DNA of 64,000 bases from Prochilodus magdalenae (GCA_024036415.1 JAMWET010000746.1:33501-97500), one strand, 5' to 3'; shown: positions 36,997-50,587, counted from the first letter of the stretch. Made by a program: numbers and translations. The notes: generated by a model not told the origin, from the letters alone.

Positions 36997-37002
36997 TTTA
37001 TT
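36997..37002 (-). promoter_or_regulatory. mtmr11: Candidate polyadenylation signal AATAAA for the MTMR11-like gene
   Basis: TTTATT on the plus strand reads AATAAA on the gene's strand, about 65 nt after the stop codon. It would give a very short 3' UTR. More distal signals may be used instead. Confidence 0.45.
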
Positions 37003-37066
37003 ATTACTTACTAACTGAGTCACAAGTGCATTGTGGTTTTTTTTTTTCTTCTTCCCTACCTACACC

Positions 37067-37513
37067 TCAGTGTGTCTTGGCCCCTGCTGGGCCACTGTTC
37101 TTGGGCAGTTTGGCACTGGGGCTGGGGGCGTAACGATGGTTGCCCTGCGGCTCCCCCTGGTGGCCAAACAGAAATGTGTGCTTGCCGACCCCATCTCTGT
37201 ACCGGGGAGCTGTGGGTGGACGCCCTGCAATGCGGCTGGGGCTCTCCTGTTGGGATGTCCTGGACGAAGAGGAGGACGAGGAGGAGGAGGAGGAAGAGGA
37301 TGAAGAGGAGGAAGAGGATGAGGAGGAGAAGAGGAATGTGCCATTGTTGGCATTCTGGTTGAGGTTAGAGTCGAGGCGGCGGTGCTCATGTCTTTTGCGG
37401 TTTGAAGGGCGGCCTGTAGAGGCCTGGGCCAAACGCTCTCGCAGGTGCTCCACCTCTGAGGCCAGCCGCTCCACAGGGTGCCGCGAGTTGGAAGACATTG
37501 GATGTGTAAAAGC
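37067..37513 (-). CDS. mtmr11: mtmr11 last coding exon (poly-Ser tail)
   Basis: The acceptor is TTTTCCTCTTTCAG. 148 codons and TGA. Opens [13 protein letters not shown], then a heptad-like [19 protein letters not shown] (short coiled coil), a basic patch (RKRHEHRR), an Asn-rich piece, and about 22 consecutive Ser at roughly 37,264-37,329 in mixed codons (TCC, TCT, TCA, TCG). Then a Pro/Gly-rich tail. On the opposite strand the same DNA reads as a Glu/Asp-rich frame, which is a shadow. The exon corresponds in position to the short variable C-terminus of MTMR11. Confidence 0.85.
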   Translation of the reverse strand, partial: AFTHPMSSNSRHPVERLASEVEHLRERLAQASTGRPSNRKRHEHRRLDSNLNQNANNGTFLFSSSSSSSSSSSSSSSSSSSSSSRTSQQESPSRIAGRPPTAPRYRDGVGKHTFLFGHQGEPQGNHRYAPSPSAKLPKNSGPAGAKTH

Positions 37514-40500
37514 CTGAAAGAGGAAAACCTTAACATGTTAAGGGGTACAGTATTTTTGAAAGTTCTAGTAGTTCATAAATGTAAATTAATTCCAAAAAGC
37601 CATGTGGCCCCTCGCACCGGGTCACACTTACATATATATAAGTTACATAGTAGTTCATGGTACTCACTGTAATTCCCTGTTACTAGATTATTAAGTAAAT
37701 AATAAGCCTTGAGTTTAATAATGCAATTTGCATTTAAATAGGACCTATTTAAGTTTCCTATTTTTACTGTTTCCTATTATTACTGTTTTTATTTTATTTA
37801 TTAATTTATTTGACTATTTTGTAATTTCAGTGGATGTGTATATATTTCACACTACATGCTGTAAAGCATTGTAATTGAGACTTTTTCAAAATATAAAGTG
37901 CAATATAAAATGAAATTATCATAAAAAATAACAATAATAAATAATAATTAATCTAAAATATTGATAACTGAATTAATATTTAAGTGTTTATTTAATTGTA
38001 TATATTTAGGTGTGAATTATAGAAGTAGTAACAGTAATAACAACCTTCATATTGTCCATAATTATTATTTAAAGAAGGAGGTATGGGCCTACCTGCGCAT
38101 GCAGAGCTCCTCTCAGGTAGCAGTTCCTCCAGATGCGGATGCAGGGCCCCAGCAGCAGGGGGATGAGGGGTTGGTGGGGGTCGTGGAAGTCTTGTGGGGT
38201 GTCTGGCTGGCCACAGGCTTTAATGAGGCGCTCCAGAGCCGGGAGGCTTTCTGAGGACGGAGCTCGGCGGTGGCTCTTTCTATACGAGCCCGAACCGCTG
38301 CCACTTCTCCACGGCAGCAGGTTAGACGGGCAGGAGAAGGCGCTCCGAGAGAGGAGGAATACGGAGCCTGGAACGCCGTCACTGAGCTAAAAAAAAGAAA
38401 GTGGGGGGGATGAGCTACAGGCTGCAGGGACTGAGAGGCAGCTTGATTTGATGCTGTATGAACAAGGCAATGAGGTGTTATATTCAGGCTGAGAATTTAA
38501 TTAGAAGAGGGAATTAAATTTGGCACAGTTGTTTTTTTTAAAGCTGGCCTCATTTTAAAAGAACACCCTTGTCCTTTTGCTCAACTAGGACAGACTAAAA
38601 AGAAAGGATAGCCTAAAAATTTAATTAGCATTCACTGACTCAACACAAGCAAGTCTCATTAGCTAGTGATTAATTACCCTTTCATTTGGTGTCTCACTTT
38701 AGCTCTTGCTCATAAGGCGAACCCCAAAATACCACTATACTCTCTAAAAAAACAATTTGTAGAGCTGTTTTATACAGGTGTTTTATACAGGTGTTTTTTT
38801 ACAGGTGTTTTATACAGGTGTTTTTTTACAGGTGTTTTGTAGAGGATGTGGAGGTATATTGTAGAGGATGTAAAGGTGTTTTGTAGAGGATGTAGAGGTA
38901 TATTGTAGAGGATGTAAAGGTGTTTTGTAGAGGATGTGGAGGTATATTGTAGAGGATGTAAAGGTGTTTTGTAGAGGATGTAGAGGTGTTTTGTAGAGGA
39001 TGTGGAGGTATATTGTAGAGGATGTAGAGGTGTTTTGTAGAGGATGTAAAGGTGTTTTGTAGAGGATGTAGAGGTGTTTTGTAGAGGATGTAAAGGTGTT
39101 TTGTAGAGGATGTGGAGGTATAGTGTAGAGGATGTGGAGGTATAGTGTAGAGGATGTAGAGGTGTTTTGTAGAGGATGTAGAGGTGTTTTGTAGAGGATG
39201 TAAAGGTGTTTTTGTAGAGGATGTAGAGGTGTTTTGTAGAGGATGTAGAGGTGTTTTGTAGAGGATGTAGAGGTGTTTTGTAGAGGATGTAGAGGTGTTT
39301 TGTAGAGGATGTGGAGGTGTTTTGTAGAGGATGTGGAGGTATATTGTAGAGGATGTAAAGGTGTTTTGTAGAGGATGTAGAGGTGTTTTGTAGAGGATGT
39401 AGAGGTGTTTTGTAGAGGATGTAGAGGTGTTTTGTAGAGGATGTAGAGGTGTTTTGTAGAGGATGTGGAGGTGTTTTGTAGAGGATGTAGAGGTGTTTTG
39501 TAGAGGATGTAGAGGTGTTTTGTAGAGGATGTAGAGGTGTTTTGTAGAGGATGTAGAGGTGTTTTGTAGAGGATGTAAAGGTGTTTTGTAGAGGATGTGG
39601 AGGTGTTTTGTAGAGGATGTAGAGGTGTTTTGTAGAGGATGTGGAGGTGTTTTGTAGAGGATGTAAAGGTGTTTTGTAGAGGATGTGGAGGTGTTTTGTA
39701 GAGGATGTAGAGGTGTTTTGTAGAGGATGTTTTGTAAAGGTGGGGTAGGTTCTGTAGAGGATGTGGAGGTGTTTTGTAGAGGATGTAGAGGTGTTTTGTA
39801 GAGGATGTAAAGGTGTTTTGTAGAGGATGTGGAGGTATATTGTAGAGGATGTAGAGGTGTTTTGTAGAGGATGTAGAGGTGTTTTGTAGAGGATGTGGAG
39901 GTATATTGTAGAGGATGTAAAGGTGTTTTGTAGAGGATGGATGTTTTAGTAGAGGATGGTATATTTTGTAGAGGATGTCGAGGTATATTGTAGAGGATGT
40001 AAAGGTGTTTTTTAGAGGCATTAGAGGTGTTTTGTAGAGTGTGGTTTTTGGGAGGTGTTTTTGTAGAGGATGTAGAGGGTGTTTTGTAGAGGATGTAAAG
40101 GGTGTTTTTGGATGTGGAGGTATTGTAGAGGATTATGTAGAGGTTTTTTGTAGAGGATGTTGAGGTGTTTTGTAGAGGATGTAGAGGATGCCCACAGAGG
40201 TGTTTTGTAGAGGATGTAGAGGTGTTTTTGTAGAGAGGATGTAGAAGAGGTGTTTTGTAGAGGATGTAGGAGGTGTTTTGTAGAGGATGTAAGGTGTTTT
40301 GTAGAGGATGTAGAGGTATTATTTTAGAGGATGTAAAGTTTGTTTTGTAGAGGATGTGGAGGTGTTTGTAGAGGATGTAGAGGATGTAGAGGATGTAAAG
40401 GTGTTTTGTAGAGGATGTGGAGGTGTTTTGTAGAGGATGTAGAGGTGTTTTGTAGAGGATGTAGAGGTGTTTTGTAGAGGATGTAGAGGTGTTTTGTAGA

Positions 40501-43500
40501 GGATGTAAAGGTGTTTTGTAGAGGATGTAGAGGTGTTTTGTAGAGGATGTAAAGGTGTTTTGTAGAGGATGTGGAGGTATATTGTAGAGGATGTAAAGGT
40601 GTTTTGTAGAGGATGTGGAGGTGTTTTGTAGAGGATGTAGAGGTGTTTTGTAGAGGATGTAGAGGTGTAGAGGTGTTTTGTAGAGGATGTAAAGGTGTTT
40701 TTGTAGAGGATGTAGAGGTGTTTTGTAGAGGATGTGGAGGTATATTGTAGAGGATGTAAAGGTGTTTTGTATTCGAATTAAAGGTGTTTTTGTAGAGGAT
40801 GTAGAGGTGTTTTGTAGAGGATGTTTTGTAGAGGATGTAAAGGTGTTTTGTAGAGGATGTGGAGGTGTTTTGTAGAGGATGTAGAGGTGTTTTGTAGAGG
40901 ATGTAGAGGTGTTTTGTAGAGGATGAGGTTTTGTAGAGGATTGTAGAGGTGTTTGTAGAGGATGTACGAGGTGTTTTGTAGAGGGATGTGTAGAGGATGT
41001 AGAGGTGTTTTGTAGAGGATGTAGAGGTGTTTTTGTAGAGGATGTAAAGGTGTTTTGTAGAGGATGTAGAGGTGTTTTGTAGAGGATGTAAAGGTGTTTT
41101 TGTAGAGGATGTAGAGGTGTTTTGTAGAGGATGTAGAGGTGTTTTGTAGAGGATGTAGAGGTGTTTTGTAGAGGATGTAGAGGTGTTTTGTAGAGGATGT
41201 AGAGGTGTTTTGTAGAGGATGTAAAGGTGTTTTTGTAGAGGATGTAGAGGTGTTTTGTAGAGGATGTAGAGGTGTTTTGTAGAGGATGTAAAGGTGTTTT
41301 TGTAGAGGATGTAGAGGTGTTTTGTAGAGGATGTAGAGTTGTTTTGTAGAGGGTGTGGAGGTATATTGTAGAGGATGTAAAGGTGTTTTGTAGAGGATGT
41401 CTAGAGGATGTAGAGATGTTACACCTCCAAAGGTGTGACCACCTCTACAAAACACATTTACATCATACCTCTTTCTCCTTCACAAAACACCTCTGCATCC
41501 TCTACAGAACACCCTCTACATCCACTACAAACCTATTCTACAGAACACCTCTAAATCTTCTACAAAACACTTCTACATCCTCCACAAAACACTTCTACAC
41601 ATATATTTCCACAAAACGTTATCTAAATGAATTCTCTTGTGCTGCCTTCAGTCTCACCCAGTTGGGCTCCAGGTTGGTGTTGGTGTTGAGGTTCCCATTG
41701 AGAATGGGTGCAGGGAGGCTTGGCTGGCAGACAGGTTGGATGAAGAGGGCTCGTCTCTGGCTGCTGTACTGCAGAGACCAGTCCCACACAGGAGGGTAAG
41801 GAGGGTCCACTGGCTCCTCGGCCGAACCTCTGGGTAACTCCCTCAGGCCATTTACAGGGGTGTAGCTCTGGGGCAGGTGCTGCAGAGATATCCAGTACAA
41901 ACAAATCATTCTACCAAAATGGTTTAGAACCAAATCTAAAATAGAGATATATATAGAAAATATAAATGTAATATAAATATTACATTTATACATATTACAT
42001 GTAATATAAATATAAATACATGTAATAACAAATTGTAACATGCTGCAATTAAATAATAACAATAATAACCACTACTCATTTAGGCTTTCTAATTATATAA
42101 AATCTGTATTACTATTATTATTATTATTATTATTATTACATTCATTGAATATATATAGCATAAAGGTGACTGAAGACAACTACATTTGAATTTATATAGG
42201 GTCTTGAAGAAAGACATATTAAAGACTCGTTCACATATTTAATCTTTCCTGAGGTCCTTTGGGACTCTCACTTTGAAGAGCATAGCTAAAAGTGGCATCC
42301 ACTAATCGTGGTGCCCACTGAAGACCTGATCCCACCTGATGAGGTGTGTGCGGTTTCAGCCTCCTGAAGCGAACTAGCACAATCTGCAGTGCATTTTTCA
42401 GCACCTGAAAATTGTATGTAATGCGAAACAGCACACTTTGTGCAGACCTCTGCACATTCACTAAACAGGAACCAACTGTTCAATTGGATCAGGTGTGTGT
42501 CAGCAGGGAAAGCAACCATGCTGGACTAAGGTCCTTCAGGACCAGAGCTGGGCACCTGTAGAACACTCGCCGGTGCTACAGGGAACTGACTTTAGTAAGT
42601 AGAGAGTTGTTACTTTAATGACAGCTGAAATATATCTCCAGTGAGAATAGAAGTCCTTGTGACCAGTGTCCTTTTCGGGCCAGCCTGCACGTGTGCGTCT
42701 GTACCTGTGAACGCCGACACCGCTCCCTCTGGCAGTTGGCCAGGAAGGTGCTGAAGAGTGGCAGGTGCAGGCTGTCGTGGAGGGCAAGCAGGTAGTCCTC
42801 AGTCAGCTGGAAACGAGCAGGGAACTGAGCCCACAGCTGCCACACGCAGTCCAGAAACAGCAGGAAGATGGGGGCCTACCACAGGAAACGCATCACACAC
42901 CATTTAGTTATGAACACATTGTGAACGCTTATCGTTCTCTGTGCAGTTTACCACAGTAACGTCAGTTGAGAAGGGTTTCCTATGGTGGTGGTGCCTTTCA
43001 TTGACTGACAAAGTAGAAGGATACTGTACAGCAGCAGATCAGTCCCAAACTAAAACCTACGAAGAGCGCATTTGCGGTAGGTGTTTCTAATAAAATGGCC
43101 AATGAGAGAAAATAGGTGGGACCTAATAAACTGGCATACTTGCATTATGAGACTAGCACCAACACAGCAGGTTAGCTGGGTAGATTGTGAGGCCCTTGTC
43201 AATGTGAATGATTACTTAAGTGACATTGCAGACATTGGCAGTGTTGGACTGATGGCAGTCAGTCACATGTGCTCATCAGGATATTAAGCCACACCCAGAG
43301 AGTTCTCGTACAGGTCTGATCAGTGCTTTTTCACAGTGCTCTGTTATAATTTCAATTTGCACTTTTTACTTAATTAAGCCTGATTAATATTACTCTGAAC
43401 AAAAGAAGGGCAACATCATCTCCCGAAAACGCACTGTCCCTCCTCCTCCCACATCGGTTCTTAGCAAAAAAAAAACTTTTTCATAATCCCTTCATCAAAC

Positions 43501-45145
43501 TTCATCCCTTTACTCACCAAGTGCGTCTCCAGTGGTGGAAAGCAATGCCTAGGTGCATGCTTGTTGTGCTTCTATTCATATAATTTCCTCTGTTATTCAA
43601 ATGGTCACTTGCTGAGAGTTTCAGCCATCAGTGTTTAGCCTCCTTTCATTTCCTACCTTAATGGGTCTAACCAAGAGCTGGACCTTCACCATGACTCACA
43701 AGAGATTAGAATATTCCGTCAGTGCAGCAGCACTACTTCTACATCCTTTTACGCTGAGCTGGTTTGACTTGACGCTACAGGGGCTCACTATCACCTCTTT
43801 AGGCACAAAATGTGGCATTGCGAGACAAGATGGGATAGGCTGGCTGGTTAGCATGCTAACTTCAGTAGATATCTGTGCAACATGATAAATAGATGGCTTT
43901 AACACCCCATCAGAACTGATACTAGTTCACATTCTGATGATCATTTATGTTATTTTTTGAATATTTTAAAGAAAAAATGTAATATATTGCTCCTTTAATG
44001 GAGCTGTCGCCTTTTCAAGCCTTTTTAATGCATGAATTATGCAAATCTAACGCATCCTGGGAACAGGTGACCGTGATTATTGAATGAGGACCTACAGGTA
44101 GAGGATATCAAAGCAAGATTTACTCCAGATGTAAAACTTCAGCTACAAGGCTCATGTAGCTGACAAACACTAAACACAGTTTGCCTTACTGGGAGCTACA
44201 TAAGAGAATACAACCTCATGGTTATGGGGAACCATTTCAGACAACACCAGGTCTAGAATTCACTAAGCAGGATTGATCAGACTCCTCCGCATTTATGACG
44301 GCCATTGTCGCAATTGCTCATTCTTGAATAGCAATTCAATTTCTGAGGTGGTTTGTGAACACGGACCCTGTTATCTAAAGCGCCTGTTATCTAAAGAGCG
44401 AGTTTTAAAGTAGCCCCCTACCTTTGTCTTGATTTAGCTTTATACACTTGGCACTGTTTCAATGAGGAGCTCCATGAAGAGCCATCTGATGTGTTTATCT
44501 GACAGGACTGAAGATGATTCATATTCATGAATGATACTATTTGTACTTCTAAACCGGAAAAGGAAGAGTGTACCGTAATCCAAGAGCAGGAAAATCAACA
44601 CCAAGACTTGCAGACTCAAACACAGAAACATGTACACACCTCTTCTTTGTCGCTGTCTCGGTGGTAGTTGACCCTGCTCAGGAATCGATGTCCTGCCATG
44701 ACCCACTCCTTCTGCACCAGGCCTTGGAAGCCTTCCACCGTCCGGCAGTGTGGGTCACACATCACCTGCACCAGGCTGGATACCACACAGTTCATGTCTC
44801 GGTCCTCAGGCTCTGTGGGTGTGATGAATATACAGGATGTCAGGATGTTACGGTGAACCACTGGTGAAATGGATCTATGGGGCTAAAAAGCAGTGGACGT
44901 GTCTACAGCAAAGCTTGAAATATTTGCCATCAGGTTCAAAATCCATGTTCAGGTTCTCACAGTCCACTTCCTTTTACAGGTTATATCGCTCACAAGAAAA
45001 CAGGACATAAACAGTGACTCTGGAACACTGGGGGTTTACAAGTTCAGACGCTCACAAGATTACAGGACCTCTAGAGCACTACACTTGGGGTTTAGAGCTA
45101 TATATATATATATATATGACCTCTAGAGCACTAAATTAGTTTTGA

Positions 45146-45180
<35 letters not shown>

Positions 45181-48100
45181 TTTGTTCTTTGTTACTATAG
45201 AACCATGTTCTAGGTTCAGAAATAGTGTTTAGCATTAAACAGGTGAAGCTAACGTCTCGCCACATCAACACACATTATAGAACACACATTATGGAAGTTT
45301 TATAAGATGAAAAATTTAAATAACATTTAAAAGCGTTATTTGACTAATGTGCTAAAGCAGGAGTGAAGCTTATTTTCAGACAGGGTTATGTTATAACAGT
45401 GGACTGTTTTATAGTGTAATTCAGTATGTTATTAATGGGTACTGTCCTGTCAGGTTTTATTGGTGTGGCGTTGGGTTAATTCAGGTCAGAATCAGACAAA
45501 GTCTTGTGATACTTGGGTCAGTAATGAACTTAGAACCCAATAACATGGTTCGGGTCACACTAGGTCGGACAGATTTTGTCAGGCTCGGGTCGGGTTTGGA
45601 TACTGTGTGTTGTTCAGGCACAGAAAATTCCCGGACTGCATTTAGGTTCATGTAATGCAAAAAACATCTACATCTGGGGTAAAAGGAAAAACTGTTTAAT
45701 CTTTTAGACCTTTCCTTAAAGTCGTAGAATGCTCATGTATTCCAACACAGCCTTATGGAATATAAACTTTCAACTTTGCTAAACAATACTGCACCCAAAT
45801 CTGGCTAAATAAACCTTCAAATGATTCAGAACTTCGGTTTCCTGAGATTTACCCATCTTTACTGCCACACCAACTGTTGGTCTTTGCATTGCTCCTGTGT
45901 GTGCGACCCAGACTGCCGAACGAGACAATAAATGATGAAACAATAAAGTATAACCACACAAAACTGTAACTGAAGCAGGTAAGCAAAGTAATAAGAGTAG
46001 ATATGAAGACTAGATATGAAAACCTTATAATCATCCAAAAGGAGCATTCAAATTACACCCTACATGACAAAAGCTTTCGCTTAGCGCCCTCTTGTGGCCA
46101 CCCTGGCTTCATTCTGCTCAGAGCACATCTGGTGAACAGGTTTCTCAGTGATGGATGGGTGAGCTGGCTCACAAACATCTGAGAAAGTCATTGAGTCATT
46201 TCAGCAGTTATTTACCGGTAGTCAAGGCACTGAGGATACAGAGAGTTTATTGAAGGGACACTGTAAGGCGATCTGAGAGCAGCTAATGGAATGATCGGGA
46301 GAAAATGAGTGAGAAAGAGAAAAGCTTTCTCTGGCTAACACGAGGGACTGAAAACACAGCACGATGGATCTGGTGGTTGTGTACTCAATAATAATAGTAA
46401 TAATATTCAGACATGTTAAAGGGGGAACTTAAAGAGGAGTTCTCAGTTTCTTTGCGTAATTATATCTATAACTATATAAACAAAGCTGTTTTTCAGGATT
46501 TTCTGATATTTAACTATCCGCAACAAGACTTCTCTCTCACTGTTCTCTCTCTACAGTGAAACGCTTCAAACCACTCGGTGGGACTTCTTCATAACCTTAC
46601 AATTCATTAACAAGACACTTTATACCAGAACTGTATCACTAAGCTACTGTAAGAGAGTGTCTCAGATATCAAGCTGTGTCTTCATAACCATTTATTTTGA
46701 TAACATCCCATACGGGATTAGAGGTGGATGTCTGGTTCCTTTCGCCAACACTCAGTACATTTATCTAAAACCAAGCTTCTTACACCAAACCACTCTGACT
46801 GATCTTGTTTATAAATTGACCACTAAGTTCTTTGGACTTTTTTAATTTATGGGTTTCAACCGCAAGCAATTTTCTGGGACAAAAATATTAAAATTATATT
46901 TTTCAGGTTAGTGTTAGTGCCCTGCCCAAATGCCTGGGGTATGCTAATTACCTATATTCCACAACTATGTACATAGAGTGTTGTGCAAAAGTCAGAGACC
47001 AGCTTCATATCAAAACAGCCATTAAGTACACATCCTTCATTTCATTATGAGATAATTATGAGAGGTTGGATATGACAAGACGCTTGTTTAAGGAAGAAGA
47101 GAGTCGGGTAAAAATATAAACAAAGAGGATGAACGTCTCAAGAGTCCAGACCTTAACATCACAGAACAGGTTTGGGATTACTTGACTTGTGTAAGAACCA
47201 GAAAGGCTCCAAGGCTAGGAGTTTTGCAAGTGTGGAAAAATATGCCTGCAGATTCCTTTGAAAAATGTGAGGCTCCAGGAAAGGATGGAGGATGTAATAA
47301 AGGAAAACGTAGACACAATAAACAGTGAAACATATCCATCGTGTCTAGTGGTCGAGGCTTTCTGTTAAATATGCCCCCCACCTTTCCTGCTGCTGAAAAA
47401 GTTATTAGCTTGTGCCTTATGGCATTTTAACTAAAGGTTAAATAAACGAAGGATGCTTTCTGTTTGTACTGTACTGTAATACAGCCAATAAGGAATCATC
47501 TCCCCCAAATATCCTCGATTAATCAAAGCTCGGTGATATATGAGGTTTCCTGAGAATCGTTTCCTAAAGAATCACAGTCCTACTGAATCATGTGCTCAGC
47601 AATTTACACCTCTAACAGCCTTCTGTACGGAAAGCACAGAATTTCACACTTCTGTTATTAAGCCCACCTCAGATCTGGAACTTGACGGTGGTTCACACGT
47701 ACAGATTTTATCACCTCGTTTCACAGAACAGCTCTGGAACCACTGCATGAAAACTCATCTGATGCACTCAACCTTCACAGCAGCTGAGCACAAGCAGATG
47801 TGAAGAAGCATACAGAGCGCCTCATTTGTTTTTAGCGGGGTTGCTGGGGCAAAGAGTCTTTAGACGCCCTCTGCACCTCAACAATGAAGTTAAACAAGGA
47901 CATGAAAAAAAGGACATGAAAAATGAGACCTGGATATTTCATGTGTTTGCACCTACTCGGAAATTTGTTTAAACCTCAATGACAAAAGCAAGGCTTTCTG
48001 AAACTGATCGTCTGAAATATTCCTATTCTATATGATGTGACGTATAAACAGAATCATCCTGGTTACGTGGGTGTTCCAGTTTTCAGCAGCATATATACGA

Positions 48101-50493
48101 ACATAACGCGAACACTGCTGCCTTTTTCCATTTGAGTTCTTCTGATACTTTACACAGAATGCATCTTACTGCACTACATAGTAATGAAATGAGAAATAGG
48201 AATATATAGGCTTATGAATATTACTAACTCATCAGACCACTGATGCACATCCTCTCTCTGCTCAGTCATTTGAGACAAAAATGATGCAAGTGAAGCAATA
48301 ACCAATCAGACTGTATGTGGTGCGGTAGCTGATGGTATCACACAGTGAGATTTAACACTGGAAAGTGTGCCGAGCTGAAGATATGGCAATCGTAAAACAG
48401 TATTATAATATTAGATGGCTAGACAACAAACGGTGTCACAACCACACCTTATTAAAATATATATCATTCCATATAATAACACAATATAAAACAATGATAT
48501 ACACTCACCATCAAAATAATAGTTGCATAATCCTTTAACCCAGAAGGAAACAACCGACAGGAAGGAAACTTGGTGGGTAGGTTTGCCACCGTGAGACAAA
48601 ATCAAGGACGGGTCTTATCGCTGTACCTGACTGACCCAACAGCTATGAGTGTGGAGATTCAGTGAGCAGTGGTGCCCCCTTAGAGTCATCCTGTTAGTAC
48701 CAGCACCATTAGCAGATGGCTGCACAACACAGGACTACATAGACGGAGGCCGTTACTATGGCGGTCTTTAACAACACTGCACTGTCACCAAAGACTGCAA
48801 TGGTGTCATGCCAGAATCTCATGGAGTGACTCAGAATAGCAGCGGGTCATCTTTAGTGACTAGTAGCACTTGTGTTTTGGTGGAGACGACCAACGAATCC
48901 GTGTGGAGGCATTGTGGACAGCGCCAAGAGGAACCAGTTTGTTGTCACATGTCCAGAAGGCCTGGTGTCACTCCACCTCCACCCCTACCACACCAGCTGT
49001 AGGAACTGTGTGAGGATATTCAAGCTGCATGGGATGGATTATCACAGGACACCATTAGGAACCTCTACAGCTCCATGCCGAGACGTCTGGCATGTTGGGT
49101 TAGCAAACATGGTGGACCGAGTGCCATACTGAGACACTACTACTGTATGTGTAGCTCAATAAATATTGATCATATCAGTCTAAATGTATCATCAGTTGTT
49201 GATCCTGGTAACTTTTATCTTCCTTCCCCATAGCACTGCAACCCCACACCTCCTTCTGGCTGCAGCTATTCTTTTAATGATTAAATATTAAATATTATTT
49301 ACCACTCCTGAAAACATGTATAAACTAGTCTTTCTACATGGACACATGTATAAACCCTTGACCTTAAACTTAAGCTGACACATACTTTTTTTTTTTAAAT
49401 AAACAAATTTATCATAGTCATATCATATTCTTATGTTTGGGGGTCATACCACTGGACTTGATAAACTGAAACAGCCTACAAGCTTTCAGTATTTGTGAAA
49501 GATTTACTGACCTTGGTGTTGTTCTTTAAGAAGCAACTCTGTGATTTTAAAAGGTGCCAAACTATTTTATTTAGAAGTAACGTTTAATAGTCTGACACTT
49601 AGAGCAGCGAGATGAACTTAATTCTGATGCACTTCAAAATTATTTGCATGAAGGAGAAATCTACTCCCATCAGTCCAACACACACTAACACACCACCACC
49701 ACTACATCATTGTCACTGCAGTGCTGGGAATGATATATATAACTGAAATATATAACTGTTTCTTTAAATCAACAAGGCCTTCTTGGTCTTAGAAACATCT
49801 AGAATGAATTTTAGAATGCAGGTGTTATGAATCTGTCCAGATCCTGCCTAATGCTTTAAAATGAACTACCAATTTGACAAACTTCCATATCTAGGCTAGA
49901 TCTAGGCAGATCTAAAGCACCCCAGATCCCCTAGCTGTATGGAGCCCTTGGGCACCGGTCAGTACGGTCTACTCAGTAGTCCATCCCTGGTTAACAGCCA
50001 TACTCTCTTCGCAATTGTTTTGAAAGACTTGGCAATGCAAAGCATTATTAAACCATCAACAGGACTCACCTTGCAGCACAACGGTCAGGTGACCTCGTCT
50101 GAGCAAGCAGGCCACCTCTGCAGCTTTTCTCAGGCAGCACCTAAACAGAAACATCCATTAAACACTGCTCACCGCCTGCCACACACCACTAGCTCATAAT
50201 TACTACACTCCATCAACTACTCGCTCATTCATCATGTGTGCTGCTGCACAGACTGTTATTACAGGACTGTTCTGTATCGGATCAGTTAAACTCAGTGAAG
50301 GGGATGAGTCTGCTTCTGGAACGGGTATTCAAATTAGCAGTAAGCTGTAACTTGATTAGTGGCTTTATGGAAAATGCTCGTCCGGAATCATCTGGGTCTG
50401 CGTGATCCATTTCGTGAGTTGTGAAAATAACCAGTAGATAAGCAAATGAACTGAAGTGAATAAAGTTTCTCTGTAAGCAAATCAATTTTACAG

Positions 50494-50587
<94 letters not shown>

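Larger units (their letters stand above)
38387..41657 (-). other. mtmr11 intron 13, largely minisatellite
   Basis: 3,271 bp between GTGAGA donor and poly-T acceptor. About 2.8 kb of it is the 22 bp tandem repeat and its inverted block. The remainder near the acceptor is ordinary AT-rich intron. Confidence 0.9.
41880..42704 (-). other. mtmr11 intron 12
   Basis: Contains an ATT microsatellite (42,111-42,138) and a minus-oriented copy of the GTTCCCAACC-type dispersed repeat (42,462-42,558). Confidence 0.8.
44813..50069 (-). other. mtmr11 intron 10 (5.3 kb)
   Basis: Includes TA tracts (45,101-45,118; 45,151-45,179) inside a small tandem duplication with GACCTCTAGAGCACTA, a Tc1 relic (46,975-47,450), and the family A element 48,500-49,281. 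No further exon recognised. Confidence 0.75.

Noticed and set aside
37033..37517. Plus-strand frame with a Glu/Asp-rich acidic run
   Set aside because: Shadow of the minus-strand poly-Ser exon, which has splice-site and family support.
38810..40021. 403-codon open frame on the minus strand
   Set aside because: It is the 22 bp minisatellite read through; the frame has no stop in the repeat and encodes only a repeated 22-residue string. It lies inside an intron.
40778..41455. 225-codon open frame on the minus strand
   Set aside because: Same minisatellite artefact as above.
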